A stretch of DNA of 64,000 bases from Flammulina velutipes (taxonomy: Eukaryota; Basidiomycota; Agaricomycetes; Agaricales; Physalacriaceae): assembly GCA_011800155.1 (NCBI GenBank), contig CM022370.1, positions 1,364,001 to 1,428,000 on the forward strand. Direction: 5' to 3'. How positions within the stretch are numbered: the first letter of the stretch is position 1; the number at the start of each line of letters is the position of its first letter. Positions 46,294 through 61,839 of the stretch are shown one piece after another. The notes beneath the pieces were generated by a model, which saw nothing but the letters and a program-made list of their open reading frames with translations, was not told the origin of the DNA and ran no database searches. The position numbers and the translations under genes were made by a program.

Positions 46294-49200
46294 TCATTCT
46301 ACATCCACGTCCATGTCCATTCCTTCCTCAGGCTCCTCCGATTTATCCTTCTCGAACTGCTCACGCAGGGTGCTCATCAAGGACATGCGCATCTCCCGTT
46401 CCGGCGCATCATCCCCTTCCTCACCGGCAACCGCCTCATCGAGAGCCAACTTCGTCTCCCCCAACCTCAACATATCCTCCTCTATCGTGCCACGCGATAT
46501 CAACTTCACCACGTCCACATCCCGTTTCTGCCCTATGCGGTATGCGCGGTCCTGCGCTTGACGGTCGTTGTGCGGGTTGAAGTCTTGGTCGAACCTAGCG
46601 GGAGGGAATGTCAGAGAAGAGTGGGCTGGAGAAGATGGAGAGGACGGACATGATAACGACAGACGCGGCAGTCAGATTGATACCCATGCCTTGTGTACAA
46701 TTAGAAACGCGTTGGTTTGAAAGGAAATGGACCGTACCTCCAGCCTTTGTCGAAAGCAGGAATACCGGTATATCATCGTCTTCTGTGAACTCGTCTACTA
46801 AGGACTGCCGAACATCGACCGCCGTCGAACCCGTTAACAGTAGGTAACGGATAGCCCGTTGATTCAGGATGGCCTTTAATATATCTAGTATCTGAGTGAA
46901 CTGCAAAATCGTCAGTAAGCTCAGGACATAGACTAGAGATAACCATACCTGCGAAAATATCAAAACCTTCCGGCCCTGCTCTTTGTATTCGCTGAGCAGT
47001 CGTAAGAGGGTCTGCACCTTCCCAGAGTTGAGATAACACTCCTCGTCCTGCAGGTACCGTCGCGTTGACTGAAAAGATTGGGTCAGCTACGATCTCTAAC
47101 CCTCTTGAAATGAATCAAACACACCTTGTATGTACTGCAAAACAACTGCAGCTCCGCATCCGTCATAACCTGCATATCCTCCTTCACTATGCTAAACAAC
47201 GCCCCCCTCCGCTTAAAGTCCGGTTCCTTCAACAACTGCGTCGTGATGCCCGTCAAAACATCGTCCGTAAACAGCTTCCGAAACAACAGAGGATGCGAAG
47301 CCGCCTTGCGCAAGTCCATCAACACGTTCGCGCTGTTCTCCGCGTACTGTTTATCTTTGGGCTTTGCTTTCGCTTTCTTGCTCTTTCCGTTCCCGTTCCC
47401 GTTCCCGTTCCCGTTCCCGTTCACAGCGGACTCGCCATCTTGCGGTTGGGCGCAGATCGTTTTCCGAGACCGCTTCATGGCATCGCGGTAGATGGTCTTT
47501 TGCAAGACCGTTAGGTCGCACCATTCCAGACGTTCAGTCTTCTTGGGCAGATCTTTCAAAACCTGTTTCCCGGCGTTAGTCTACAGTCTCGTTGATACGT
47601 TTATATAGCTTGCCTGGTCTTTGCGCCGCCGCAATACGAAGGGTGTCATCATTTTCTTGGCTCGAGAAACACGCTCTTGAGCGAGCAAGGCTACCTTTGA
47701 ATCTCCTTTTGCTTTGAAGATGGCGCGTAGTTCGGGCAGTGATTCTGAAAACTGTTCCGGCAAGATGAAGTTCATCAGAGACTATGAACGAGCTCAGTCA
47801 AACGTATGCGCTCGATGTCCGACGAAACATACCACTAGCTCTTGAAGGTTGTTTTGTAGTGGTGTTCCGGTGAGGAGAAGTCGCCAATTCGATTGCACCT
47901 TGAGCAAGGCCTGATACCGTTGAGACTGGAAATTCTTCAGCACATGCCCCTCATCGTACACACAAGACTAGAAAGATATCAGTCAAAGTCTGGTAGTCTT
48001 TGGTCGGTCGCCACATACATCCCATTCAATCTTTCGGAAGAATTTGCGATCGCCGTCACCTTGGGCAAGGTTGTATGTCGTAATGAGGACATTCCATCCT
48101 TCATTGCTCCCTTTCTGCGGCTGCTCGTCTAGTAGACTCAAGCGGAGGTCCATTCGTTCATTCTTGCTGCCATAGTACGTGCGGACTTCGATACCTGGTG
48201 CAAACCGGTCGAATTCTCTAACCCAATTCTCTAGCGTTGATGATCTAGACCAACGATGAGCATCAAGTTGATGGACAGCTAGCAAGCGACTTACGGTACG
48301 ACCACCAAATGAGGCCCATTACGGCCATTCTCCTTGAGGTGGGCGAAGAAACTGATAACTTGAATGGTTTTCCCCAGACCTGACGAAAAACAAAGATTAC
48401 GACAGGAGTAATGCTGAGAGCTAGAACACATACCCATCTCATCTGCCAAAATGCAACTGAGATTCTTGTTGTAAAGAAGTCTCAGCCAATTAACGCCCAT
48501 GAGTTGATAGTCCTTTAGTTGGATACCCTCCGCGATGAGAGCGGGCTGCGAAACGAGAAACTCTTTATTCCTCTGGTCCTTCAAGGGAGCCAGGGACGCC
48601 AGGCTCAGCGCGCCGTCTTGAATTTCGGAAGGAGGAATCTCCTTGCTCTTACCTTTAGTCGGAGACGTCGCAGTCCATGACGATATTACAGATCGAAGTT
48701 CTGCACCAGTTTCCTCACAATCCTGGAGGACACGATCAACAGCACCGTATCCTTGCATGATTTCCACCGCGTCGTCGAATAGTCGAGGACTCATCCCGGA
48801 GGGTCCGGCTTTCTTTCGTCCTTGCCTAAGCTTCGTATTTAGATCCTCTATACTTTCGAATGGTCGCAGGCCTATAATCGTGCTGGCGTGGTCGACAGTG
48901 CAGCCTGGTGGTATGATGAACGAAGATATCACAAATGGAACAACATCCACGTACCAGTGAGCTCTTGGAGAGCCGCTGCTGACTTTGTGTTGAAGAATTC
49001 AAAGGTTCTTAATTCGTCGTCATTCTCTTCCTCGCGCGACTTTTTCCGCTGTGGTTCGTCGTCGCTATCGGCGAACTCTGAGTCGCTGTCTATACGTTGT
49101 TTCATAGCGCGCTTGCGTCTAGAAGGTTGTGGTATCGGAGACTGGTCTACTGGTATGAAGGTGATGACGGGAGGCTTGAGCGGTGTTTTGGAGACGGGGG

Positions 49201-50247
49201 GCGGTAGGGGTTTCTGATGCGCGTAGATGGCGGACTGTTTTCCCTTCTCTCGGGCAGCCTCACGCTGAGCCCTGGTGATCTGCTCGTAGCCATCGACGCG
49301 TCCGACGGGCTTCACGACGGGCGTCGCGACGTGGCTAGGTGGCTTCGGCGGTGTAGTGATGATTTTCGGTGGGGTCCAGTTGGGATTTAAGAGATATTGA
49401 GTCGCTTTGTCAAAGTCATGGTGCGCAGCGAGCAGCGCAGCCTTGACGCGGTCTTGAGGCTCAGAAGGATTGGTCATCTTGAGCTTGGTGAATACGGTAT
49501 CGCTGAACGGATCAGACCCTGTCGGAGCAACGGGATGGCCAGCGTGGACGAGGCGCGACCTGGCGTCGGCGGCGGCGGTAGATTGGTCTGTTGACGATTC
49601 TTCAGAGTCGGCGTCGCGAGAGGGAAGATTCCGGCGTCGTTGACCAGCTCGTTGTATCCCAGGTGACTCTGGCTCCGGTATTGATGAATACGAGTAGTCG
49701 GTGGTCATTTTCTTGCGTGGTCGTTCGTCGGTCGCAAACATGTCGCTTTCGTCTCGCGAGCGACGCAGAGACGATGTCGAAGAACGATTGCTGCCAATGA
49801 ATTCGGTAGAAGACATCATTGGGTCGACGGTACTTGATTTCGAGATGTGCGACCACAATCCACCCTTGACGCTCGGTGCCACGTCAACACCTTGGCCGGG
49901 TCGGTATGGCTGATAAGGCCTGTGCTCTGGAGATCGTCCATGAGGACTGGAATTGGGCACTAGAATGGAACCGTTTGGAGCTGGTGTTGGCGGCGCAAAA
50001 TAACGCGACCGAACCGTGCCGTCGCGCGATTGCGCGGGGAGCAACGACGAAGACGACGGCGCAGGCATCGCACTCGTTGTCATAGGCGGCTGGGTATTGT
50101 TTTTCGAACTTATTGAAGCAATTCGTGTCTCCTTGAGGAGCTGCAAGGCCGCCTCTCGCTTCTGCAAATTTTTACCGTTAGCAGCCACAATTGCGGCGCA
50201 CATTGGCGACGACGGCGCACCTTTGCCTGTTCAGCAGTCGATAACAT
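46294..50247 (-). CDS. FUN30: Fun30/SMARCAD1-type Snf2 chromatin remodeler
   Basis: A 27-nt first exon (50221-50247, MLSTAEQAK) is joined across a 59-nt intron with branch TGCTAAC (50162-50220) to [13 protein letters not shown]. The disordered N-terminus is followed by a CUE-like helix block ([20 protein letters not shown]). The ATPase has [34 protein letters not shown] split by an intron, DEGH in [23 protein letters not shown], and the helicase C blocks KVLIFSQ and FLLSTKAGG. It ends in an acidic tail ([11 protein letters not shown]). Fun30 enzymes act in silencing and in long-range DNA end resection. An (NG)n tract is encoded at about 47386-47421. Confidence 0.93.
47386..47421. repeat. Hexanucleotide microsatellite (GTTCCC)n
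   Basis: About six tandem copies inside the FUN30 coding region, read on the minus strand as alternating Asn-Gly; being a multiple of three it should be length-variable without breaking frame. Confidence 0.85.
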
Positions 50248-51842
50248 TGGCACTCAAGTTATTGCTCTTGTCGTCGACGAAGATAACACACAGAGACCGT
50301 CTGGCAACGTTTGAACGAGGTCACTCAGTTCTATGTTGCTGGTGGTGAGTCAACAGGTGGCTCAAACTCTAAAGGCTGCTTCGGGCGGGTGTTCAAAAGG
50401 GATACAAGGCTGGCATTCATATACAAACATAAATGATACACGGTAAGAATTCGTTTAAAGAATGGTCAGACATAATTGCGACCTAGATGGGGAAGGTACC
50501 GTCCTCGCACGGTAGGTGTACAACAATATGAAGAATCCATCAGTCTCTTTGTGGAGAAGGCAGCGACGTTCGCGTGAAGACGAACAGCAACGAGGAAATG
50601 TTCCTAGAGACAGCGACACCGCGAGGTTAAGTTGGTAGATGGCGAGGGTGACACCTCGACACTAAGCGAAGGGGAAAGTAGAAGTTTAGACTTCAATGAC
50701 AAGGTGTTCGACGTTGACACCCACTCCGCTTACACCTGTAACCGATGTCGAGTTGGTAAACAACAGATACGAGCGAGAGTATGAACACGTACCGCAATAT
50801 GCATGACAGCGATGAACCCAGAAACCCAGACCATCTCCTCCTACACGCATTGTCAAAGTTCCGACGTTGGATCTACTACATCGGCGTGAAGGAAATCTGA
50901 CGGGAAGTCGTATCTGCAACAAAAAAATTGCTGTCGTACCAATAAATTGTCGATCCTACAGTTTCACTTCCATGAATGTGAGTGATACCTTGGTAAGATT
51001 TTCAACTGTTTAGTCATAGTCAGGCCGTTGCCAGCTCAGCACTGCTCCAGATCGCTTCTGTCAGTGCAGGATATTGAAGTATATTAGGACGACGGAGAGA
51101 GGAGACATAAGAGCAAGTCACATTAGTCTACACCAGAGAGGATACACCAGAGGGCAACAGACACCTTCAGATAATCAAGGAGGCGCGCCATTGTCCAAAT
51201 TTTCGAAAATCCTGCTGGATGATAAAGTCTTCAGAGCCGGCTATATTTCGAAATCCTCCATTCTTGCGTCCCGAAGGGCTAAAGATCCACCATAGAAGCT
51301 AAAGGAGCACAAAACTCTTGCAGACACTGAACTGCGGAGTTGACCATGGACACGACGAAGGGTGATGGTGGATGAAAAGAGAGAAGCCTCAGGGACACCG
51401 ATTCAAAGTCCGACTTTATATAATCCAAAACATTCACGTGACGACATCCAAATCAAGCTGCTGTGGCGTTTCAGGATACTATGTAGTACTAGTATGTGCG
51501 GAGCTCAATATGGCGTGTACAGCCGTTCAGCCAAGTTCATTTATGCCCAAGCACCCCCATTTAGCCCCGGGAGTCAAATATTTTTCAGTTGAACAATCCT
51601 TTTTGAGGATAGAATTCTTATTAGTATAAGTAGTGCACAGTTGCGTTCGAGCTTATATGATGAAATATCAAACATGATTATAGATTTGTAAGATGGAAGA
51701 CATTCTTTAGAGTCGAAAGACCCATATATGTGGCGCAAGCCGCCGGCGTCGGCTCGGTCAGATATGAAACTGATCCGGCCCCGGCCGCAACGTCACTACT
51801 GCTGCGCGTTAGTGGGCAACGACTCATTGCTTTTTGACCACC
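50248..51842. other. Intergenic, 1.6 kb, possible small spliced gene on the minus strand
   Basis: No clear gene. On the minus strand an acceptor with a strong T-tract (TTTTTTTGTTGCAG, ending near 50916) opens a frame VGTLTMRVGGDGLGFWVH that continues across a GTACGT..TTACAG intron into GVGVNVEHLVIEV and a stop near 50686. No matching start exon was found. The GTGGCGCAA motif lies at 51726-51738, about 105 bp before the carrier gene. Confidence 0.3.
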
Positions 51843-53068
51843 ATGTTGGGCTTTTTCGACTTTCTGCTGCTGCTTATAACTCTAAGCATAACGATGGCTA
51901 TTATCGTACCCTTGACGGGTGTTCTTGTACGATTTCGAGCAAATTACAATCCAAAGGGCCTACAACTTGACGCCGAAGGAGGCGCTACACCTTATACTGG
52001 TCCGTGTACATTCGACATATTCATGGATCGTTCCTTGACTTATACCCCTAGGTCCTGTTGTCAAATCGTACTTTGGGATGCTCAAACGTGTATACCAGAT
52101 TGAGGTCAGACAGCATGCTATGAATCCTTGACATTGCCTTATCGTGATACCTAGGGATGGGCGGGATTGTACAAGGGTCTCAGTCAGTCTCAGTCGCAGA
52201 GGCCTTTTATATTGTTATCTGACTTGCATTCCTGACAGTGCCTACGTTTCTTAGCACCCTGTTGGTCACTCTACTTCTGATTTTCCTCATGGACACCGCG
52301 AGACCACAGCACGGTACATACCATGCCCCGGCGGCTGGTGTCATTGGCACTTTGGTATACAGCGTTGGCATGATGTTAATCTCTCTTCCAACGGCCATCA
52401 TCACGTATCGGTAAGGGAACAATCATTTGCATCGCTTTATTAGGCTCATACCACCTTTTTGCTAGTGCCATTACCACACCACACAGACTACCTTACTTCA
52501 ATGCACTCAAGTCCTTACGTGTCCTTCTCACTCCTACTGAACGCCGTCGTCCTTGGGTTATATACCTGACTCCTGGACTTCTCGCTGCTGAGATAGCGCA
52601 TATTGTGCTTGTAGTCCTCGGGCTGACTCCTTTACGCCGCCTCCTACTCCCTGCGCCCCCGACGGATCACTCGTCGTCGTTCCCGGAAATTTCTCCCGTT
52701 AAGGTTGCGTTATATGTATTGACCGTCGGCATATTCACCGCATTCCTCGCACCCTTGGAAGTAATAGCAACTCGCCTTGCGATACAGAAGAACCACGCCT
52801 CCGCGGACTACGAAACTGTTTCCCAAGAAGCCGAACAAGATGTTGGAGAATTCTCTGGCGCTGAAGAGGACGTGATTGGGTATGTCCCATTTGCCATTAC
52901 GCCATCACTCACTGACTGTCCGCCATAAGGTTGCGTAATGAAGAGGATCCCTACCTTGGAGCAGTGGATTGCGCCAAACAAATACTTCAAGAAGAAGGCT
53001 GGTCTGCTCTATATCGAGCATGGTGGATCACCTTTTTGGGGACTCTGAGTAGTGGATTAACATACTAA
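51843..53068 (+). CDS. Mitochondrial-carrier-like membrane protein, 318 aa
   Basis: Six exons (51843-51999, 52052-52104, 52155-52176, 52239-52410, 52466-52879, 52930-53068) total 319 codons. Repeats of the carrier fold are visible as FGMLKRVYQIEGWAGLYK and DCAKQILQEEGWSALYR, the matrix-helix plus (G)Wxx(L)Y(K/R) pattern of SLC25 proteins. One segment keeps a carrier signature PLEVIATR; the first repeat has a degenerate PLTGVLVR. Substrate not predictable. Degenerate signatures suggest an outer-membrane or non-classical carrier relative. A 22-nt exon lies in the middle. Confidence 0.75.
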
Positions 53069-53484
53069 TTTCAAGTATACAAGACTCCTAACGCACAATA
53101 ACCATTTCTGTATTCCTGCAATCTGGCGACGGCTCCCCGTTAATTGCGATGTCTCATCGGATGCTCGCCGAAGTGCAATATAAGCGTTTAACGTGACATA
53201 CCTGCTGGAGCGCTGAAGTCTATGACCGGGGATATCTTTAGAAGGCTCGTGTTCAGTGGTGAGTTCGGATTCAGCTCGCAATGTTGTGGTGTCTATTGAG
53301 CAACTATCTCAGACAATTATCCGCCCTGTCCAACATAGTACTTCCGTGTGATTCCTTGGCATGCACTGTTTATGTTTAACTTCACTACGATTCAAGTACT
53401 AAAGTCATATTATAGTTCGCGCGCGTAGTTTCCCACCGTCGTGCTCTCGGTTAGTCCGATGTCCCCTGGTACCTTGTAAGGTAT
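53069..53484. other. Intergenic, 416 bp
   Basis: Between the carrier gene and the orphan exons; no coding exon recognised. Confidence 0.35.
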
Positions 53485-54016
53485 TCAATCTTTATCGCTG
53501 AGTACTATCAACCAGGTACTGACTTGAACCGTCAGATTTACCTTACCTCGTCCTCGCTCACATGCCGTGACCACCATGTGTTGCAGTGTCTTGGCTACTA
53601 TCCTCTCATCTGAATCAGCGAATGAGTCACAAGAATTCACTCTCAGATGCTTGGCGAAATAGTGAGAGAAGGTCAGAACGCAGCGAGGATCGTATCCGTT
53701 CACATACTATAACGAGACTAAGTATATGCTGAGTTTTCAGGAAACTCGTGATGCTACCAGCCAAAACGATATCTCTATCCCGTCGCGTAATTGGAGGTAG
53801 CTGGGCGGTGTTATATTTAGCATCGATCGAAAGGAGCGCCCATCGACGCCCATAGTTGAAATAGCGAAATACAAATGGGCGGGGCGTAACAGTGCTTGGC
53901 GGGGTCCGCTCTAGACCTCTCGCTATTAAAGTCTTAGCTGACGCATACATCGAGGTCAGCTCGTCGAACCTTCCTTGTCCTGCCCACTGTTCATATAAAT
54001 TCTGACGGTAGCGTTT
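53485..54016 (-). CDS. Orphan coding exons, fragment or gene remnant
   Basis: A protein-like frame begins after an acceptor at 54017 (KRYRQNLYEQWAGQGRFDEL, then TPRPFVFRYFNYGRRWALLS) and continues to about 53770. A second frame (YVNGYDPRCVLTFSHYFAK, then FADSDERIVAKTLQHMVV) opens after a TTATAG acceptor near 53706 and runs to the stop at 53485. The best donor between them (51-nt spacing) is out of phase, and no start exon was found upstream. This may be a gene with an unusual intron or a decaying copy. Family not recognised. Confidence 0.35.
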
Positions 54017-54700
54017 CTAGCGTGTTGTCGCCGCAACGGCCACCGTACTTATCCCGCGTCATGAACCCTCCCGCTGCGTTACCTTGTTCTATACGCGGCG
54101 CAGTTAAAATGTTCTCCCCATTGACATTGAGGATTTGTACCAACCTAATTTTGCTGTAGCTGTGTTTAGTTATCTGATAACCTACGCTACGAGTTAGGCG
54201 TTCGTTGAAGCTTTTGGCTTGGCAATCTGTGACATCTTCTGACGTTCCACATCATCACGATGCATCCACTGGCATGTTGGGCCTCCACCCCGATGAGGCG
54301 CCTGAGCGCTTGAAGCGGTATGTCGTTTAATTGTGATCTCGGTTGGCCGTGCTAACCTAAAATAAATTAGACATTCTAGTTGATCGCTGTTCAAAACTCT
54401 AGATGTACCCCAAGTATGCTGTCCGGTCTACAATGTAGCAGCATGACGGGTGGAACGGCTGTTCTCATTCGTCCGAGTATTGTCAATCTCTCTTCTGATT
54501 TGGTTCCCCTCCGATATCATGGAAGATTGTGTTTCCCCTCGGATCCTTCCAACCTTGGTACCATTTTGGGCACCTCCTCGATGTTGTTCATCCTTACGTT
54601 ACCCTATTCATTCTGCCTCCGGACCGTAAGGGCCAAGCCTTTAGTGTTCTACAAATATCACCGATTTACATTCACAGAGACACCTCTTCCTAACGGTACT
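54017..54700. other. Intergenic, about 680 bp
   Basis: Upstream region of the Zn2Cys6 gene. An open frame from 54380 continues into that gene in frame, so an earlier start is possible, but the part before 54701 has weak protein character. Confidence 0.35.
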
Positions 54701-56111
54701 ATGTCCCCCGAAGCATCCTCACGCAAGAAAAGAACTACTACAGACGATGCCCAAAACGAGGCCGACATTGATCATCGTAAGAGGTTGGTCCATGTCCCCA
54801 CTGTCTATCTTCCAATCTTCTAACCGTCAGCGTAGAAGACGAAATCGCACTACACAGTCTTGCTTGAATTGCCACACTTCGAAGCGTATGGTAGGTGAAC
54901 GTGCCTCCGGTGCTCTGGGTATTGTTGATCTAGGCATACAGTGCGACCGCAAGCGTCCAGCTTGTGCACGATGTACTCAACTAGGTCTCGTAAGTCACTC
55001 GTCCTCGATTGACGCTCAACTTAGGGCCCATCGGTGTTATTCTATAGACCGGCCTTTGTGTCTATGAAGTGGACGACCCGAATCAGCGTCCAGATGCCCA
55101 GGACGAGGGTTCACGCCTTCTGAAGAGAGTCGCTGAGCTCGAGGGTGTCATACGTGAAGTATGGTTCCAATATCGATAATGAGCATCCTTTAACCCATTG
55201 TCTACAGCTCAAGAACAAGCCACACCCGCGATGGGTGCAGTCCGGTTCTCAGAGCCCAGGAACCGATTTACTAGGCTCTAGTACGATCCAACAGGGTGCA
55301 GCGGACCAGATTCTTTCTTTAGAAGCGAAACCTGCCCCCGCCCACCGCAAGAAGAAGGCATCGCTAACGGGAGATATCACTCAACCACCCACGCCTGCCT
55401 ATGCTGACATACAGACGTCTGGAAGGCATACTAGCCCTGTCTCACCGTCGTCGTCGTCTCATTCGTCGTACATTACTTCACCGATCACCACCCCATCGCC
55501 GACGTTGTCGCCAATTGACTATTGTCACGCTCACCCTACCATGGATTCACCCACGGACTTCGACCTTGCCTCAATGTTCATGTCATATCCTGGTTTGATG
55601 CAAGAAAATGCATTGTCTGCGGCCGTACAGTCCTACGATCGTATGTACAAACAACTTCAAGATGGCCATTGCGGTTGTCTAGACGAGACTTCCAGCTATG
55701 CCGCCGTCCTGGAACTTTCAGTGAGGCTACGCAAAGCTGCTGACGCACTAGCGCGATCGCCCAGCCATCGCGCTGGCTCTCACTCACATTGCGCTCTCCA
55801 GAAGCGTGTGGTCGAGCTGGATGCTCACACTTCGTAAGTCTGATATTGACACAATGCTGGTCATCTCATTTTGTAATAGGACATCCCTTGGAAATGTTGT
55901 CTGCCCTCCCGACAGCACTTTGGGAATCGTCACGCGATTTCCTTTCCATCCTCCACCGCATCTAGTGTACAATTCAATGGCGAGACAGGGTATGCCTTCG
56001 GAGAACGTGAGCCCCCATGTTCTGCACAACACGGCTCCCTGGGATGGATATGTCCCCGATGTTACGATGAACAATCCTTTGGTAAATTGGGGACCCTCCG
56101 GTCATTCTTGA
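54701..56111 (+). CDS. Zn(II)2Cys6 fungal transcription factor
   Basis: The start MSPEASSRKKRTTTDD leads to a basic run RRRNRTTQ and then the binuclear cluster CLNCHTSKRM, CDRKRPACARC and GLCVYE, whose Cys residues are brought together by introns at about 54786-54836, 54889-54940 and 54989-55047. A linker and heptad-like segment (LLKRVAELEGVI) suggest dimerisation. The remainder is Ser/Pro-rich (SPVSPSSSSHSS, TTPSPTLSPIDY). It contains a C-terminal helix-rich stretch DETSSYAAVLELSVRLRKA and a final exon ending GPSGHS. Target genes unknown. No secondary-metabolite cluster flanks it. Confidence 0.85.
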
Positions 56112-57392
56112 ATGCGTGCCGATCGTTCTTAGTATGCCTTTTGGATATGCGCCTCTTTATTTATTCATTTATCATTTTCGTCTCTGCAAACTGTTGAATC
56201 AAGGACTATTAATGACAATGTTGTACCACTTCGCGCCACACATCACTTCACCGGCGCGGGAAGAGTTTTATCAATCATTTCCTTTGTGTACGGTCCGAGG
56301 TGTGCGTAGTATCTTCGGAAGCTTATGCGTGATGATGTGAAGTTCAAAAAGATATTGTCCTCGGGTTAGTCTGGGTCAGTTCGTCTGTGTACTCCACTTG
56401 CTTCGAAAGATCTTGGCGATGTTACGGAGACAGTGTACCTTGCTATGCACACGTGCTCCTTTGTTGTAAAGAGACGTGTGAACAGCGTGTGAATTCAGAT
56501 GATTGACAGTAAAGAAATCTCTGCAATGAGGCTGAAGTGAACGATAGACGAAGGTAAACCGATTCACTTGTGTTATCCTGGAAAAGTGAGCGCTAATTTC
56601 TTGCCCTTTGTATTCGAATTGTGAGCGGCTTACTAGGTTCGCCAAGCTGGAATCTCACCAAGCCAAGGCGAACGTCTAATACACCACACGGAAAGAGACA
56701 GTTACCGTGTTTCCGAGAGAAGTCTGGTAGGCATGATTTCGGTCTCTTGAATGTCCAGCGTATATCGCCATGGCACAAGAAATGCTTTGAGGTCTTAACG
56801 CCTGTGGCGAGCACCAATTGCCTCCTAATAGGCGGTCTAAGGATTTATTCCGCGACACCATCGAAGAAGTACATCTGTAATCCGCGTAAAGAGCCCCAGA
56901 AGCTTGCGGACCAGCTCGAGGCCTTTAAAATGTTGCACTTTGTACGGCATTATAGGCTTGCAAACCTGTAGAATATCACATCCCAGTCGTTCCAGTAAGC
57001 GCAACTGAATGTAATGAGACGGCGTGATGTCGTGCAATCAACTGCGTTGTTTGCACATATGGCGTATACATGTTGAGAATATATGTTGTGTTCCCGCGAG
57101 AGCCAGTCGACTGTTACAAATTTACCCTGGAGCACAATCAGCGGAATATAACTAAGCCTCGGAGCCACACACTGTTTACACCACATGTGCAAGAAGCGTA
57201 GACTAGAATATGGATGGTCCGGTTTACACAGCCTTACAGTCCTCGACATTCTCGACGTCGAACTTACTTACCGGGCGCCAAGCTTTCCGAACGGAGTTAA
57301 AGTCCATCAAGGCGATCACGAATGTGTGAACGAACGTTGTGAATTGAGAGTACTTATCGAAAGCAGACGAAAACAAGACATATCAAAGCAAT
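56112..57392. other. Convergent intergenic, 1.28 kb
   Basis: Between the stops of the Zn2Cys6 gene and the Lsh-type gene. Only short, unlinked ORFs on either strand; no exon pair with good splice sites and no repeat recognised. Confidence 0.4.
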
Positions 57393-60553
<3,161 letters not shown>

Positions 60554-60877
60554 CGTAGGTCAAAGTCAAGAGTCAAATTGAAATTGGGTCGCGTTTCGAC
60601 CTGCCCTAAACATGAATCGATCACGTGAGAGTGGTTTAGAAATCATTTGGATTTCTGGCCCAGTGGCATTCAGCTAGTTGCAACGGCTTGTTTTTAAAGA
60701 TTATCTCGGTATTTGAGTAACAGTAATGTACGGATTCGGTCAGCGAAGTAGTGAACGAGAGAGGACTCGAAGGGCCAAGAACTTGAAATCACTGGTCAGT
60801 TCCACATTCGGCCAAGATTTGTCATCGAACGCTTCGCTTCCTCCAACTTCGTCCTACCAAAAGTTACAAACGTCGTA
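60554..60877. promoter_or_regulatory. Divergent promoter region, 324 bp
   Basis: Between the Lsh-type gene and U2AF1. No coding exon seen. Confidence 0.4.
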
Positions 60878-61754
60878 ATGGCTTCACATTTGGTGTGTTA
60901 TATACTTTGTCTCTGTCGTTCGAAGGACTGACTGTGATATACTAGGCAAACATCTTTGGAACTGAACAGGATCGTGTCAATTGTTCATTCTATTACAAAG
61001 TGGGTTTTCTTCGTATTTTCAAGGTTTTTCTCGCTTACCATCTAGTTAGATTGGTGCTTGCCGCCACGGTGACAGATGCTCGCGAAAGCATATCCGACCA
61101 CCCTTCTCGCAGACTATCCTCCTTCCCAACGTCTACCACAACCCTGCGCATGACCCCGTCTGTAAACTAACGGAGAAGGAACTGCAGGAAGGCTTTGACG
61201 CCGTCTATGAAGACTTGTACTGCGAGCTCTCCAAGTTTGGTCACCTTCTAGAGTTACATGTGAGCGCTCCCCTCTCACTACGTGAATATGCACTGATTTT
61301 CTTCAGGTCTGTGATAACGTAGGAGATCATCTCATTGGGAACGTGTATGCTCGCTTTGAATGGGAGACTGAAGCTCAAGCTGCTGTAGACAACCTCAATG
61401 ACCGCTGGTATGCTGGTACGTGACACATCAACCCTATTGACAACCCACCGATGAACATTAGGTCGCCCATTGTATGCCGAACTATCCCCAGTTACCGACT
61501 TCCGCGAAGCTTGTTGCCGCCAAAACGAGAATGGTGAATGCAACAGAGGAGGCTTCTGTAATTTTATGCACTTGAGGCTTGCCTCCAAGGAATTAGTGTC
61601 CGGTCTGAAGCATGGTCAACGCATGGAAAGGAAGCTGAACCCTACCAAAAGCACGGGTGGTGGTGGCGGCTGGGAACCCACCAAGCGCGACCGCAGTGCA
61701 AGCCCGCCGCGAAGAGGTGGCCATAGTGGGGAAGACCGCTGGACTAGGAAGTGA
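60878..61754 (+). CDS. U2AF1: Splicing factor U2AF 35-kDa subunit
   Basis: Five exons, the first only MASHL (15 nt). It reads [18 protein letters not shown], then [14 protein letters not shown] (first CCCH zinc finger), an RNA-recognition motif ([33 protein letters not shown]), the second zinc finger [20 protein letters not shown], and a short basic/Gly tail ([13 protein letters not shown]) in place of the long RS domain of animals. U2AF35 recognises the 3' splice-site AG. The final exon ends at TGA 61752-61754, 86 bp from the ALG14 stop. Confidence 0.96.
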
Positions 61755-61839
61755 CGCGGTGTTCTGTGTTCTGTACTTACATAGCTGTATCGTGTAGGAT
61801 CTGTATCTAGCTTCAAATCTTCCACCAAATTCTTGAGAA

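Noticed and set aside
53069..57392. Transposon remnant
   Set aside because: The low gene density suggested one, but no terminal repeats, target duplications, transposase or reverse-transcriptase motifs were seen.
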